From contig NZ_LXKA01000022.1 of the NCBI RefSeq assembly GCF_001645125.1, positions 144,249 through 208,248 on the forward strand: a DNA stretch of 64,000 bases, in the 5' to 3' direction. Shown here one piece after another: positions 1 to 9,836 of the stretch (position 1 is its first letter; each line of letters opens with the position of its first letter). The stretch comes from Paraburkholderia ginsengiterrae. GTDB lineage: Bacteria; Pseudomonadota; Gammaproteobacteria; Burkholderiales; Burkholderiaceae. Both the position numbers and the translations under genes were made by a program. Under the pieces are notes generated by a model. The model saw only the letters and a program-made list of their open reading frames with translations, did no database searches and was not told the origin of the DNA.

Positions 1-13
1 GAGGAGCAGCAAC

Positions 14-1144
14 GTGGCGCAAGACCCCGCAGACGGCGTCTACTTTGGATTGATGTCCGGCACCAGCATGGACGGCGTGGACGGCGTGGCCGTCCGGTTC
101 ACCCAAGGGAAGCCGCCGGAGGTGCTGGCCGAAGCGTTTGTGGGTTTCGCGGACAGCCTGCGCGACGCCCTGTTCGCGCTGCAGCAGCCCGGCGACAACG
201 AGATCGAGCGCGAAGCGCTGGCCGCCAATGCGCTCGCCACCCGCTACACGGTGTGCTGCCACGAACTGCTATGCAGCAGCCACGTGTCCGCCGCGGAGGT
301 CCGGGCGATCGGGGTGCACGGGCAGACCGTGCGGCATCGGCCGGAAAAGGGCTTTACGCGGCAGATCAACAACCCCGCGCTGCTCGCCGAAATGACGCAG
401 ATCGACGTGATCGCCGACTTCCGCAGCCGCGACGTCGCGGCCGGCGGCCAGGGCGCGCCGCTGGTGCCGGCTTTTCACGCCACCGTGTTCGGCGCGAAAA
501 ACGAAACGCGGGTGGTCTGCAATCTGGGCGGCATCAGCAACATCACGATTCTGAGCGCGACCGGCAGCGTGCGCGGCTTTGATTGCGGGCCAGCCAATGC
601 GCTGCTCGACGAGTGGGCGCATCGCCATCTTGGCAAGCCGTTCGACGAAAACGGCCATTTCGCGGCGAGCGGCCAGGTGGATCGCACGCTCCTGAACGCC
701 TTGCTCGACGAACCGTTTTTCACCCAGCAGCCGCCAAAGAGCACCGGCCGCGATCTGTTCAATTCCGAATGGATGGACGCGAAGCTGCAGCCGTTCACCG
801 GGCTGAACCCGGCCGACGTGCAAGCGACGCTGGTCGCCCTGACGGCGGTGACCGTTGCCCGCGAAATCGAGCGGCACGCGCCGGATGTTGAAGCGGTTTA
901 TGTGTGCGGCGGCGGCGCGCGCAATCCGGAGATTATGAAGGCGCTTCAGCAGGCGCTGGAAGATAGCGGCGTGAGTGGCGTGCCCGTCATGACCACCGAT
1001 GCGCTCGGCGTGCCGCCAAGCCAGGTGGAACCGCTGGCGTTCGCATGGCTGGCGATGCGCTGTATGGCGCGCCTGCCGGGCAATTTGCCGGCTGTGACGG
1101 GTGCCGCCGCCGAACGGGTGCTTGGCGCGATCTACCCGCGCTGA
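14..1144 (+). CDS. anmK: Anhydro-N-acetylmuramic acid kinase AnmK
   Basis: Cytosolic kinase of cell-wall recycling: it opens the 1,6-anhydro ring of anhMurNAc and phosphorylates it to MurNAc-6-phosphate. The protein is 376 aa, the usual family length. The N-terminal ATP-binding motif [12 protein letters not shown] lies at residues 12-23, and a glycine-rich VCGGGARNP motif of the actin-like ATPase fold is near residue 298. The start is GTG at 14, chosen because GAGGAG sits at 1-6 and no upstream start is visible. The gene converges with erpA over a shared hairpin terminator. Genes further upstream are outside the window, so I cannot say whether it is co-transcribed with a peptidoglycan hydrolase. 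Confidence 0.95.
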   Translation: MAQDPADGVYFGLMSGTSMDGVDGVAVRFTQGKPPEVLAEAFVGFADSLRDALFALQQPGDNEIEREALAANALATRYTVCCHELLCSSHVSAAEVRAIGVHGQTVRHRPEKGFTRQINNPALLAEMTQIDVIADFRSRDVAAGGQGAPLVPAFHATVFGAKNETRVVCNLGGISNITILSATGSVRGFDCGPANALLDEWAHRHLGKPFDENGHFAASGQVDRTLLNALLDEPFFTQQPPKSTGRDLFNSEWMDAKLQPFTGLNPADVQATLVALTAVTVAREIERHAPDVEAVYVCGGGARNPEIMKALQQALEDSGVSGVPVMTTDALGVPPSQVEPLAFAWLAMRCMARLPGNLPAVTGAAAERVLGAIYPR

Positions 1145-1175
1145 TCGCCGCGTCTGATTTCGGTGCATACAACGA

Positions 1176-1199
1176 AAAACGGGGCCGAAGCCCCGTTTT
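1176..1199. terminator. Bidirectional intrinsic terminator between anmK and erpA
   Basis: The stem GGGGC/GCCCC closes a CGAA tetraloop and is extended by C-G and A-T pairs, giving a run of T on either strand. It lies between two convergent genes, so it can end both transcripts. Confidence 0.8.
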
Positions 1200-1226
1200 C
1201 CATACAACCAGTCGCTTAACCGGCGA

Positions 1227-1592
1227 TCAGACCGAGAACGACGAGCCGCAACCACAGGTGGTCGTGGCGTTCGGGTTCTTGATAACGAATTGCGCGCCGT
1301 TGATGTCGTCCTTGTAGTCGATCTCAGCGCCAACCAGATACTGGTAGCTCATCGAATCGATCAGCAGCTGGACGCCGCTCTTGTTCATAACCGTATCGTC
1401 TTCGTTGACGGCTTCGTCGAACGTAAAGCCGTACTGAAAGCCCGAGCAGCCGCCGCCCTGCACGAAAACGCGCAGTTTGAGGTCCGCATTGCCTTCTTCT
1501 TCGATCAGTTGCTTGACCTTGTCAGCCGCTGCGTCGGTAAAAACGAAGGGGGCGGGCATCTCGGTCACGGGTGTATCGGTGACTGCGTTCAT
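1227..1592 (-). CDS. erpA: Iron-sulfur cluster insertion protein ErpA
   Basis: A-type Fe-S carrier that delivers clusters to apoproteins, including those of isoprenoid synthesis. It is 121 aa with the three conserved cluster ligands in place: Cys49 in GGGCSGF and Cys113/Cys115 in the C-terminal TTCGCGS. The start is ATG at 1592 with GGAGAG six bases upstream. The gene lies downstream of rplM-rpsI on the same strand but is separated from them by about 280 bp and a strong hairpin terminator, so it probably has its own promoter; a possible -10 (TACAAT on the minus strand) is at 1622-1627. The N-terminal 15 residues are less conserved in the family than the rest. Confidence 0.95.
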
Positions 1593-1796
1593 TCGAACTC
1601 TCCAAAAAGCTTCTAGCCGCTATTGTAGGGCTGATCTCGATATCGTGCTGAAGCCCACAAAATCAATAGGTTCTTACAGGATTTGATGGTCAGCGCGTGG
1701 GTGGCGCGGGTGGCGCCGACGCGGCCCTGCACCGGGCCGGGGCCGCCGTGAGGCCTCGTCGGCCCAAAACCCCGCAAACTGTTGCCCCACAATGAA

Positions 1797-1830
1797 AAAA
1801 GCCGCCTTCGCGACAGCGTTGGCGGCTTTT
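1797..1830 (-). terminator. Terminator of the rplM-rpsI operon
   Basis: A 10-bp stem (AAAAGCCGCC with GGCGGCTTTT) encloses a 14-nt loop, and the minus-strand transcript ends in a T run. It lies about 40 bp after the rpsI stop codon. Confidence 0.75.
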
Positions 1831-1870
1831 GCAGCGCTCCGGCCCGAAGACCGGCTCGCACCCGAAACGA

Positions 1871-2263
1871 TTAACGCTTCGAGAATTGCTTCCGGCGACG
1901 TGCCTTGTGGAAGCCGACCTTCTTACGTTCGACTTCACGAGCGTCACGCGTAACGAAGCCTGCTTTCGACAGTTCCGGCTTCAGCGTTGCGTCGTAGTCC
2001 ATCAGCGCGCGGGTGATGCCGTGGCGAACCGCACCGGCTTGACCCGTTTCACCGCCACCCGTCACGTTGACCTTGATGTCGAACGTAACGCCGTGGTTCG
2101 TGAGTTCCAGCGGCTGACGCACGATCATCAGCGACGTTTCGCGCGAGAAGTAATCGGCGATAGGCTTGCCGTTCACAACGATATCGCCCTTGCCTGCCTT
2201 GATGAACACACGTGCGACGGCGCTCTTGCGGCGGCCCGTGCCGTAATTCCAGTTACCGATCAT
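1871..2263 (-). CDS. rpsI: 30S ribosomal protein S9
   Basis: Small-subunit ribosomal protein whose C-terminal tail reaches the P-site tRNA. It is 130 aa, the normal length, begins with [15 protein letters not shown] and ends in the conserved basic tail RRRKQFSKR. It is the second gene of the near-universal rplM-rpsI operon, 11 bp after rplM. A hairpin terminator follows. Nothing unusual is seen. Confidence 0.98.
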   Translation of the reverse strand: MIGNWNYGTGRRKSAVARVFIKAGKGDIVVNGKPIADYFSRETSLMIVRQPLELTNHGVTFDIKVNVTGGGETGQAGAVRHGITRALMDYDATLKPELSKAGFVTRDAREVERKKVGFHKARRRKQFSKR

Positions 2264-2274
2264 GTGGGCTCCCC

Positions 2275-2703
2275 TTAGATCTCGAGCGCTTTCGGCTGTT
2301 GTGCCGAATGCGGATGCGTTGCTTCAGCGTAGACCTTCAGCTTCTTGATCATCGCGTAGCCGAGCGGGCCCTTCGGCAGCATGCCCTTGACCGCTTTCTC
2401 GAGCGCACGGCCCGGGAAGCGTTCTTGCATCTTGCCGAACGTCGTTTCATAGATACCGCCCGGGTAGCCCGAATGGCGATAGTACTTCTTGTCAGTCGTC
2501 TTGTTGCCCGTGACCTTCAGCTTGCCGGCGTTGATAACGATGATGAAATCACCGGTGTCGACGTGGGGAGTGAATTCAGGCTTGTGCTTGCCGCGAAGAC
2601 GGTGTGCCACTTCGCTGGCGACACGCCCGAGAACCTTATCCGTCGCGTCAATCACGTACCATTCGCGCGTCACCTCATGGGCTTTTGCGGAAAACGTCTT
2701 CAT
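2275..2703 (-). CDS. rplM: 50S ribosomal protein L13
   Basis: Large-subunit assembly protein L13, 142 aa as in E. coli, starting [20 protein letters not shown]. It is the first gene of the rplM-rpsI operon. A typical bacterial L13 mRNA leader (autoregulatory site) could lie in the roughly 260 bp upstream, but I see no clear structure there. The next transcript upstream is the candidate small RNA ending at 2972 on the same strand, and its strong terminator should insulate rplM from it. Confidence 0.98.
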   Translation of the reverse strand: MKTFSAKAHEVTREWYVIDATDKVLGRVASEVAHRLRGKHKPEFTPHVDTGDFIIVINAGKLKVTGNKTTDKKYYRHSGYPGGIYETTFGKMQERFPGRALEKAVKGMLPKGPLGYAMIKKLKVYAEATHPHSAQQPKALEI

Positions 2704-2971
2704 GATCGATCCAAAAAAATTGCTGCGCCCAATGTGTTTTTTCCTGCTTGTAGTGTGCGCATCGAGGCGCGTGCAGGCTCTCCCTGGTTCTTCCTCCGCG
2801 GGCGCGGATGCGGAAAAGCCCTGAATTATAAAGGAATTTGCGACGCCAAGTCAAAACGTACGGGACTTTTGCGCGAATTTCCCGGCCATCGACCGTCCAG
2901 CAGCGCCATTTGCCACCCTGGCAGGCTCGAAACCGGCGTGGCCGCGGGGCCTAAAGGCGGGCTCGCTGGCG

Positions 2972-3061
2972 AAAAAAAACCCGAACGAGCGGTTCGGGTT
3001 TAATCCACCAAAGGAGGAGGTGGAGGAGACAGCGGAGGTTGCACACTTGCTGCAACCGATG
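2972..3061 (-). ncRNA. Candidate small RNA with an anti-Shine-Dalgarno loop
   Basis: Reading the minus strand, a transcript of about 90 nt is framed by a promoter (3068-3096) and a strong intrinsic terminator. It holds three hairpins. The first has a perfect 7-bp stem GGTTGCA/TGCAACC (3037-3057). The second has the stem CCACC/GGTGG (3005-3023) with the loop TCCTCCTTT, an exact complement of the Shine-Dalgarno sequence AAAGGAGGA. The third is a 9-bp stem AACCCGAAC/GTTCGGGTT (2978-3000) followed by eight T. A CU-rich single strand (CTCCGCTGTCTCCTCC) joins the first two. The layout resembles the CU-rich-loop 'cuckoo'/CcsR small RNAs known from alpha- and betaproteobacteria; kinship is inference. 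No credible ORF explains it. Confidence 0.65.
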
Positions 3062-3067
3062 GATCAG

Positions 3068-3096
3068 ATTATATGAGTCCACCTTGTGCGGCGCAA
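3068..3096 (-). promoter_or_regulatory. Sigma70-type promoter of the candidate small RNA
   Basis: On the minus strand TTGCGC (3091-3096) is followed by a 17-bp spacer and a perfect TATAAT (3068-3073). A start about seven bases further on falls at roughly 3061, just before the first hairpin. Confidence 0.65.
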
Positions 3097-3120
3097 GAAG
3101 ATTTGCATCGCGAAATACAA

Positions 3121-3194
3121 TCTCATAATGTGAGAACCGCATTTCTCAGCCTCATTACACTAAATTTCCTTTTAAATCAGATACTAAAAGTATC
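3121..3194. promoter_or_regulatory. Inverted repeats upstream of the small RNA and the OsmC gene
   Basis: TCTCA-TAATG-TGAGA (3121-3135) is a perfect 5-bp inverted repeat, and a further TCTCA follows at 3144-3148. GATACT-AAA-AGTATC (3180-3194) is a second perfect inverted repeat. They lie in an AT-rich stretch between the divergently oriented small RNA and OsmC-family gene. They look like regulator sites, but no regulator can be named. Confidence 0.3.
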
Positions 3195-3393
3195 CAGCAC
3201 GACCGCCTCACCAATCATCTTCTAGAGTAAAACCCCTAAACCCCTGCGGGCATTCCCGAATCGGCCGAACATGCGGCGGCGCAACACGCAAGCCGTCATT
3301 CCGCATAATTTCCAGCAAAAGTCGCCTCGGGCGGATACTCAAACACCGGGCTACAATGCCGTCTCGATATAGCGAAGCGCGGTGGAGCACAGC

Positions 3394-3816
3394 ATGGAAT
3401 GCAAAGTGAGCTGGATGGGGCAAGACGGAATGGCATTTGCGGCCGAGACGGGCAGCGGCCATCTGGTTGCGATGGACGGCGCGCCTGAAGGCGGCGGCCG
3501 CAATCTCGCGCCGCGTCCAATGGAAATGGTGCTGCTCGGCACGGGCGGCTGCACGGCCTACGACGTCGTGATGATCCTGAAGAAGAGCCGGCAGGAAATT
3601 TCTGACTGCTCGGTGACGCTGAAGGCCGAACGCGCCAGCGAAGACCCGAAAGTGTTCACCAAGATCCACTTTCACTTCACCGTGACGGGCAAGAATCTGA
3701 ATCCGGCCACTGTGGAGCGCGCGATCAACTTGTCGCACGACAAATACTGCTCGGCTTCGATCATGATCGCGAAAACCGCTGAGCTGACGCACTCGTTCGA
3801 CATCGTCGCGGGCTGA
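3394..3816 (+). CDS. OsmC/Ohr-family protein
   Basis: Predicted thiol peroxidase-like protein of the OsmC superfamily, 140 aa, closest in layout to the YhfA subgroup. The two cysteines expected of the family are present: Cys53 in LGTGGCTAYDV and Cys119 in DKYCSASIM. The ATG at 3394 is preferred over the in-frame GTG at 3382 because GGAG (3384-3387) lies six bases before it. Its usual role would be removal of organic peroxides, but YhfA-like members are poorly characterised and the substrate is unknown. It ends before a 15-bp-stem terminator. Confidence 0.85.
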   Translation: MECKVSWMGQDGMAFAAETGSGHLVAMDGAPEGGGRNLAPRPMEMVLLGTGGCTAYDVVMILKKSRQEISDCSVTLKAERASEDPKVFTKIHFHFTVTGKNLNPATVERAINLSHDKYCSASIMIAKTAELTHSFDIVAG

Positions 3817-3877
3817 GCGCGGCCTGACGGCTGCGACGCGGGCCGCAGCGCCCGTCACCGAACATCAGCACAAAAAG

Positions 3878-3911
3878 AAAATGCCGGCGTCCGTTGGGAC
3901 GCCGGCATTTT
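3878..3911. terminator. Long bidirectional terminator between the OsmC gene and rnpB
   Basis: A perfect 15-bp stem (AAAATGCCGGCGTCC with its complement) encloses a GTTG loop, with T runs on both strands. It can serve the OsmC-family gene on the plus strand and rnpB on the minus strand. Confidence 0.9.
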
Positions 3912-3919
3912 TTGTTGGG

Positions 3920-4336
<417 letters not shown>

Positions 4337-4435
4337 GGGGCGGATTTTAACATCTGCGGGACCCACAGGCCGGTTCGGAAGCAGAATTGGCCGAATGGCC
4401 GAGGGTCGCCAAGCCAAGAGACGACGTGAGCGCAC

Positions 4436-5263
4436 CTAGCGGGTGCGCCGCCCCGTGCGAAATACCGCGGCATCATCGTAAAACGAAGGCGACTCGTTCT
4501 CAGGCCACCAGCCAGGAATGCCCAGCACGGGAAGCGGCGCGAACATGCGGCTCGTCAATGCTTCGGTGTTCAGCAGCGCCGCGCTGACGGCCTCGTCAAG
4601 CCATGCGTCGCGCGTCGCGGCGTCCCAGTCGAAGTAGGCTGGCGGCACCTCGACGACCCACGCATGCCCCGTGCAAGCCTTGAACGGCGCAATCAGCTTT
4701 TCCAGCAACGCGTGGCCGAAGCAGCGCACTTCGCACTGCGTGCCCCATGCGCCGCGCCCGGTGACCAGTAACGTCTGCCAGTCAAATCCGCGCAAGGCTG
4801 CGCTCAAAGCCGGATCCGCGCATGCGAACAACAGCGCGTTCTCATCGAACAGAGTCAGCGTATCGCGCACGCCGCCGCGGGTCGGACCCACGCCCAGCAC
4901 GTCGATGGCCGCCGACTGCCGCGCGTTCAATGCCGCCTTGATGCGTGGAAATGCAAACCACATCGACCCGTTGAAGAAGTCGTGCAGATTGTGGCGGGTC
5001 GGCACGCAGCCCGTCGACGCGATATGCGCCTCGTAAGCCGCACCGGGCGGCAGATCGTCCTGCGCGATAAACGCAAGGCGCTGGCCCCGCCCGGTGGTTC
5101 GACGCATCTCGCGGGCGTCGGCGTTCATCTGCGCGAGCAGCGCCGCGTAGCTCGTCAGCGCGGCCTGCTGCCAGCGCCGGCCGCGCCCGGCAAACTGCGC
5201 GAACCATGGTTTCGACCAGTCGATACCGGCGAAACCCGCTTGGTCCGCTTCATGCACCTGCAT
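4436..5263 (-). CDS. DUF3025 domain protein
   Basis: Conserved proteobacterial protein of unknown function, 275 aa. It contains the recognisable family core HNLHDFFNGSMWFAFPRIK, followed by KAALN, near residues 92-115. No signal peptide, membrane segment or known catalytic motif is seen. It starts 11 bp after the pyrC stop codon on the same strand, so the two are probably co-transcribed; I recall this pairing from other Burkholderia genomes but no functional link is established. The end lies about 100 bp from the rnpB 5' end. Confidence 0.8.
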   Translation of the reverse strand: MQVHEADQAGFAGIDWSKPWFAQFAGRGRRWQQAALTSYAALLAQMNADAREMRRTTGRGQRLAFIAQDDLPPGAAYEAHIASTGCVPTRHNLHDFFNGSMWFAFPRIKAALNARQSAAIDVLGVGPTRGGVRDTLTLFDENALLFACADPALSAALRGFDWQTLLVTGRGAWGTQCEVRCFGHALLEKLIAPFKACTGHAWVVEVPPAYFDWDAATRDAWLDEAVSAALLNTEALTSRMFAPLPVLGIPGWWPENESPSFYDDAAVFRTGRRTR

Positions 5264-5274
5264 CTAGCGCGACC

Positions 5275-6336
5275 TCAAACCATGCGCCAGCCGATCGACT
5301 CGCCGCCGCGCAGCGGCACGACCGGGGTATCGCCGACCGGCAGTTCCGCCGGCAGCGTCCATTCCTCGCGACGCAGCGTGACCTTCTCCTCGCTACGCGG
5401 CAAACCATAGAAATCCGCGCCGAAGAAGCTCGCGAAACCTTCGAGCTTGTCGAGCGCGCCAGCTTTGTCGAAGGCCTCGGTGTAAAGCTCGAGCGCGTGC
5501 AGCGCCGTATAACAGCCCGCGCAACCGCAGGCGTGCTCTTTCAACCCCTTCGGATGCGGCGCGCTGTCGGTGCCGAGGAAGAAGCGCGGATTGCCCGACG
5601 TCGCCGCCTCGACCAGCGCCACGCGATGCGTCTCGCGCTTCAACACCGGCAGGCAGTAGTAATGCGGACGAATGCCGCCCTGGAAGATCGCGTTGCGGTT
5701 GTACAGCAGATGGTGCGCCGTGACGGTCGCGCCCAGCAGCCCCGGCGCCACGCCGGCTTCACGGATATAGTCGACCGCGTCTTTCGTGGTGATGTGCTCG
5801 AACACCACCTTCAGCGCCGGAAAGTCACGGCGCAGCGGCGTCATGACCCGGTCGATGAACACCTTCTCGCGATCGAACAGATCGATCGACGAATCCGTCA
5901 CTTCGCCGTGCACGAGCAGCGGCATGCCCACTTCCTGCATCACCTCGAGCGTTTTGGCGCACTTCATGATGTCGGTCACGCCCGCGTCCGAGTTGGTCGT
6001 GGCGCCCGCCGGATACAGTTTCACGCCATGCACGAAGCCGCTTTCGCGCGCGCGGCGGATTTCGTCGGGCGGCGTGTTGTCGGTCAGGTACAACGTCATC
6101 AGCGGCTCGAACTTCGCGCCTGCCGGGATGGCGGCGACGATGCGCTCGCGGTACGCCGCGGCCATTGCAGTAGTCGTGACCGGTGGCTTCAGGTTCGGCA
6201 TGATGATCGCGCGGCCGAACTGGCGCGCGGTGTCCGGCAGCACGGCGGCCAGCATTTCGCCGTCGCGGACGTGCAGGTGCCAGTCGTCCGGGCGGGCAAG
6301 CGTGATGGAGTCGAGGGAAGCGTTGGAGGCAGTCAT
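5275..6336 (-). CDS. pyrC: Dihydroorotase PyrC
   Basis: Zinc enzyme of pyrimidine synthesis that cyclises N-carbamoyl-aspartate to dihydroorotate. The ATG at 6336 gives 353 aa, close to E. coli PyrC (348 aa). The open frame extends to a TTG at 6396, but that N-terminus (VLVSFWFLV) is not part of the family. The metal-binding HxH is at His20/His22 in [10 protein letters not shown]. Other family motifs ([13 protein letters not shown] near residue 100, GTDSAPH in the C-terminal third) are intact. A second pyrimidine gene, pyrF, occurs at 50.2 kb, not in an operon with this one. Confidence 0.95.
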   Translation of the reverse strand: MTASNASLDSITLARPDDWHLHVRDGEMLAAVLPDTARQFGRAIIMPNLKPPVTTTAMAAAYRERIVAAIPAGAKFEPLMTLYLTDNTPPDEIRRARESGFVHGVKLYPAGATTNSDAGVTDIMKCAKTLEVMQEVGMPLLVHGEVTDSSIDLFDREKVFIDRVMTPLRRDFPALKVVFEHITTKDAVDYIREAGVAPGLLGATVTAHHLLYNRNAIFQGGIRPHYYCLPVLKRETHRVALVEAATSGNPRFFLGTDSAPHPKGLKEHACGCAGCYTALHALELYTEAFDKAGALDKLEGFASFFGADFYGLPRSEEKVTLRREEWTLPAELPVGDTPVVPLRGGESIGWRMV

Positions 6337-6536
6337 GGCGAGAGGGCAGCGAGTTTCAGCGACTAAAAACCAGAACGAGACCAGAACGAGTCCCAAAGGA
6401 AGCCAATTCAGTGGTCAAACCGTCGTGTTGCGGCCTGAACACACGTCAATTTTGCTATTTGGCGCTTCTAGCTCGGTGATATGCTTGGAAAATCATCATT
6501 GTAACGGCTCGCCCCGTTAACAGGCTTACCAGCAAC

Positions 6537-7472
6537 ATGTGCCAACTTCTTGGAATGAACTGCGCCGCACCAACGGACGTCACGTTCTCGTTCACCGGCT
6601 TTGCGGCGCGCGGCGGCGTCACCGATCACCATGCCGACGGCTGGGGCATCGCCTTCTTCGAAGATAAAGCCTGCCGCCTGTTCATCGACCACCAATCGTC
6701 GGCCACCTCGCCGATCGCCGAGATGGTCAAGCGCTATCCGATCAAATCGAAGAACACGATCGCGCATATCCGCAAGGCGACGCAAGGGCACATCCTGCTG
6801 GAAAATTGCCACCCGTTCATGCGTGAACTGTGGGGGCGTCACTGGATCTTCGCGCACAACGGCGACCTGAAAGACTATTCGCCCGTGCTCAACGGCATTT
6901 ATCAGCCGGTCGGCACAACGGACAGCGAACTCGCTTTCTGTGCGCTGCTCGAAGGTTTGCGCAAGGCCTTTCCCGGTGCGCAGCAGCCGCCGCTCGACGA
7001 ACTGTTCGCCGCGCTCGAAACGCTCACGCGCGAGATCACGCAGTTCGGCGTGTTCAATTTCCTGATGTCGAATGGCCAAGCCCAGTTCGCGCATTGCTCG
7101 ACGCATCTGCACTACATCGTGCGGCGCTGGCCGTTTTCCACCGCGCATCTGGTCGACGCGGACGTCTCGATCGATTTCGCCAAGTACACCACGCCGGAAG
7201 ACCGCGTCGCGGTGATCGCGACCAAGCCGCTGACCGACAACGAGGTGTGGACCGCGTTCAAGCCGGGCGATCTGATGATGTTCCAGTGCGGCGAAGTGAT
7301 CGGCCGCGTCAACGTGCCCGTGCCGGCCTCGGTGCTGGAGAAGCTGCGCAATCCGGCTCTGGATGCATCGGCTTCGGCAAGCACGATTGCGGCTTCGTCG
7401 GCGGCCGTCCCAGTGGCCGAGACCGAAGTCGACCTCGAAGCGGCCGACGACGCCGCCGCATTCGAATCCTGA
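6537..7472 (+). CDS. Class II glutamine amidotransferase (YafJ type)
   Basis: Predicted stand-alone Ntn-type glutaminase domain, 311 aa. The catalytic nucleophile would be Cys2 (MCQLLGMNC), exposed after Met removal. Further family motifs are HADGWGIAF near residue 32, HIRKATQG near 82 and FAHNGDL near 105. The last 45 residues are Ala/Glu-rich and probably unstructured. The physiological acceptor of the released ammonia is unknown for this family. It is divergent from pyrC, with a 200-bp gap, and ends at a good terminator. The ribosome-binding site before the ATG is weak. Confidence 0.85.
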   Translation: MCQLLGMNCAAPTDVTFSFTGFAARGGVTDHHADGWGIAFFEDKACRLFIDHQSSATSPIAEMVKRYPIKSKNTIAHIRKATQGHILLENCHPFMRELWGRHWIFAHNGDLKDYSPVLNGIYQPVGTTDSELAFCALLEGLRKAFPGAQQPPLDELFAALETLTREITQFGVFNFLMSNGQAQFAHCSTHLHYIVRRWPFSTAHLVDADVSIDFAKYTTPEDRVAVIATKPLTDNEVWTAFKPGDLMMFQCGEVIGRVNVPVPASVLEKLRNPALDASASASTIAASSAAVPVAETEVDLEAADDAAAFES

Positions 7473-7531
7473 CCGCTTGCCTAAACGTAACAGCGCTCGT
7501 CCACCTGATTCAGGACGGGTCAGCAGAAACG

Positions 7532-7565
7532 AAAAAGCCGCTTCTAACCAGAAGCGGCTTTTTTT
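7532..7565. terminator. Bidirectional terminator between the amidotransferase gene and gltL
   Basis: An 11-bp core stem AAGCCGCTTCT/AGAAGCGGCTT with an AACC loop is extended by A-T pairs, and T runs occur on both strands between convergent genes. Confidence 0.9.
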
Positions 7566-7614
7566 CTGCCTTCGGGCCGCGCCGGTGGAACGGCGCAGCG
7601 CCCGATAACGACGC

Positions 7615-8340
7615 TCAGTGCAGGATCTTCGCGAGGAAGTCCTTCGCGCGGTCCGACTTCGGGTTGGCGAAGAAGTCTTCCTTGCGGTCGTCTTCGACGA
7701 TCAAGCCCTTGTCCATGAAGATCACGCGGTGCGCGACCTTCTTCGCGAAGCCCATTTCGTGCGTGACGCACATCATGGTCATGCCTTCCTGCGCGAGTTC
7801 GACCATCACGTCGAGCACTTCGTTGATCATTTCCGGGTCGAGCGCCGAGGTCGGCTCGTCGAACAGCATGGCGATCGGGTCCATGGACAGCGCGCGCGCA
7901 ATCGCCACGCGCTGTTGCTGACCACCCGACAACTGCCCCGGGAACTTGTCCGCATGAGCGCGCAGACCCACGCGATCGAGCAGCTTGAGGCCCTTCGCGG
8001 TCGCTTCGTCGCTCGAGCGGCCGAGCACCTTGACCTGCGCGAGCGTCAGGTTCTGCACGATCGACAGATGCGGAAACAGCTCGAAGTGCTGGAACACCAT
8101 GCCGACCTTCGAACGCAGCTTCGACAGATTGGTTTTCTTGTCGGTGAGCGACTGGCCGTTGATGACGATCTCGCCCTTCTGGAACGGCTCGAGGCCGTTG
8201 ACGGTTTTGATCAGCGTGGACTTGCCCGAGCCCGACGGCCCGCACACCACCACCACTTCACCCTTTTTGACTTCCGTCGTGCAGTCGGTCAGCACCTGAA
8301 ACTGACCGTACCACTTCGAAACGTTCTTGATAGAAATCAT
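7615..8340 (-). CDS. gltL: Glutamate/aspartate ABC transporter ATPase GltL
   Basis: ATP-binding subunit of a polar amino acid importer, 241 aa. Walker A is GPSGSGKST (34-42), the signature LSGGQ is at 137-141, and Walker B with the D-loop ([12 protein letters not shown]) is at 157-168. The start at 8340 is set by the ATGA overlap with the gltK stop and matches the [12 protein letters not shown] family start; the open frame upstream is inside gltK. It is the last gene of gltI-gltJ-gltK-gltL, ending before a terminator. The assignment to glutamate/aspartate rests on resemblance to E. coli GltIJKL and on the neighbour gdhA. Confidence 0.92.
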   Translation of the reverse strand: MISIKNVSKWYGQFQVLTDCTTEVKKGEVVVVCGPSGSGKSTLIKTVNGLEPFQKGEIVINGQSLTDKKTNLSKLRSKVGMVFQHFELFPHLSIVQNLTLAQVKVLGRSSDEATAKGLKLLDRVGLRAHADKFPGQLSGGQQQRVAIARALSMDPIAMLFDEPTSALDPEMINEVLDVMVELAQEGMTMMCVTHEMGFAKKVAHRVIFMDKGLIVEDDRKEDFFANPKSDRAKDFLAKILH

Positions 8341-9014
8341 CTTGCGACCTTTTTCTGAAGACCTTTGACGAGGCTCGACGCGATCACGCAGATCACGAAA
8401 TAACACGCGCCCGCGAACAGTACCATTTCGACGTTCGTACCGTCACGGTCGCCAATATTCGTGGCAGTGCGGAAGAAGTCGGCGAGGCTGATCACGTAGA
8501 CGAGCGACGTGTCCTGAAAGAGCACGATGCCTTGCGTCAGCAGCAGCGGCACCATGGCGCGAAATGCCTGCGGCAACACGATCAGGCGCATGGCCTGCGG
8601 GTAGCTCATGCCGAGCGCGAACGCCGCGTTGACCTGCCCGCGCGGCACCGCCTGAATGCCGGCACGGATGATCTCCGAATAGTACGCCGCCTCGAACAGC
8701 GAGAAAGCGACCATGGCCGACGCGAGGCGAATGTCAATATCCGGCGACAGACCCAGCACGTTCTGCAGCACTTGCGGCACGATCAGGAAGAACCACAGCA
8801 GCACCATCACCAGCGGGATCGAACGGAAGATCGTCACGTAGCCCTTCGCGAACCACTCGAAGGGTTTGAACGACGACAGACGCAAGATTGCCAGAACAGT
8901 GCCCCAGACGATGCCGATCACGATCGCAATCAGCGTGATCTTGATGGTAATGAGGGCGCCGGTCCACAGCGTAGGCATTGCGCCCGGAATACCGCTCCAG
9001 TCGAAATGGTGCAT
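8337..9014 (-). CDS. gltK: Glutamate/aspartate ABC transporter permease GltK
   Basis: Inner-membrane permease of the HisM/GltK family, 225 aa, with several hydrophobic segments and a C-terminal EAA loop ([20 protein letters not shown]). The ATG at 9014 overlaps the gltJ stop codon as TGATG, and GGAGG lies six bases upstream, so translation is probably coupled. A GTG three bases earlier is possible but less likely. Together with GltJ it would form the transmembrane channel fed by GltI and driven by GltL. Confidence 0.92.
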   Translation of the reverse strand: MHHFDWSGIPGAMPTLWTGALITIKITLIAIVIGIVWGTVLAILRLSSFKPFEWFAKGYVTIFRSIPLVMVLLWFFLIVPQVLQNVLGLSPDIDIRLASAMVAFSLFEAAYYSEIIRAGIQAVPRGQVNAAFALGMSYPQAMRLIVLPQAFRAMVPLLLTQGIVLFQDTSLVYVISLADFFRTATNIGDRDGTNVEMVLFAGACYFVICVIASSLVKGLQKKVAR

Positions 9015-9754
9015 CACTTGCCTCCGATATAGCCGGGCAACCGGGACTTGTGTTCGACCCAGCGCATCAGTTGCATCACGACCAGATTGATCAGCACGTA
9101 CGCGAGCGTGACCGCGATAAACGACTCATACGTCTGCGACGTGTAGTCGACCAGCTGACGCGCCTGAGCGGACAAGTCGAGCAGACCGATCGTCGACGCG
9201 ACCGCCGAGTTCTTGAAGATATTCAGAAACTCGGACGTGAGCGGCGGCACGATGATCCGGTACGCGACCGGCAACAGCACGTAGCGATACGTCTGCCATT
9301 GCGTGAAGCCCATGGCCAGACCCGCGGCGCGCTGGCCCTTCGGCAACGCGTTGATGCCCGAGCGCACCTGCTCGCACACGCGCGCGGCGGTGAAGAGCCC
9401 GAGACAGAGGATCGACGACGAAAAGAACTGCGCGCTCGGCGGCAATTGTTTGAACCAGTTGCCGATGGAGACGGGCAGCAGCTCCGGTATCACCAGATAC
9501 CAGATGAAGAACTGCACGATCAGCGGAATATTCCGGAAAATCGCGACATAGAGCGTGCCGATACGCGACGCCCATTGGTTCGGCACCGTGCGCAGCACGC
9601 CAAAGAGCGACCCGACGATCAGCGCGATCACCCATGCCGACAGCGACACGGTAATCGTCACCCAGAAGCCCGACAGTAGCCAGCCCAGATAGGTGGTCGG
9701 CTCGCCCGTGGAGACCGGACTTAGCAGAATGCCCCAGTTCCAGTGATATGACAT
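9014..9754 (-). CDS. gltJ: Glutamate/aspartate ABC transporter permease GltJ
   Basis: Second permease subunit, 246 aa from the ATG at 9754 (an in-frame TTG lies six bases upstream). Its start [14 protein letters not shown] is typical of GltJ, and an EAA loop ([19 protein letters not shown]) is near residue 155. It is followed directly by gltK. A 9-bp hairpin at 9776-9806 separates it from gltI and may reduce read-through, giving more binding protein than permease. Confidence 0.92.
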   Translation of the reverse strand: MSYHWNWGILLSPVSTGEPTTYLGWLLSGFWVTITVSLSAWVIALIVGSLFGVLRTVPNQWASRIGTLYVAIFRNIPLIVQFFIWYLVIPELLPVSIGNWFKQLPPSAQFFSSSILCLGLFTAARVCEQVRSGINALPKGQRAAGLAMGFTQWQTYRYVLLPVAYRIIVPPLTSEFLNIFKNSAVASTIGLLDLSAQARQLVDYTSQTYESFIAVTLAYVLINLVVMQLMRWVEHKSRLPGYIGGK

Positions 9755-9775
9755 GACCAAGACTCCAGCAAAAAG

Positions 9776-9806
9776 AAACGGAAGAAGCGCGTAGCCCCTT
9801 CCGTTT
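9776..9806 (-). terminator. Intercistronic hairpin between gltI and gltJ
   Basis: The 9-bp stem AAACGGAAG/CTTCCGTTT is followed on the minus strand by a T-rich stretch. It lies just before the gltJ start and looks like a partial terminator or mRNA-stabilising hairpin. Confidence 0.55.
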
Positions 9807-9836
9807 CGTTCAGCGTTTCAAAAAAACAGCTAAGGT

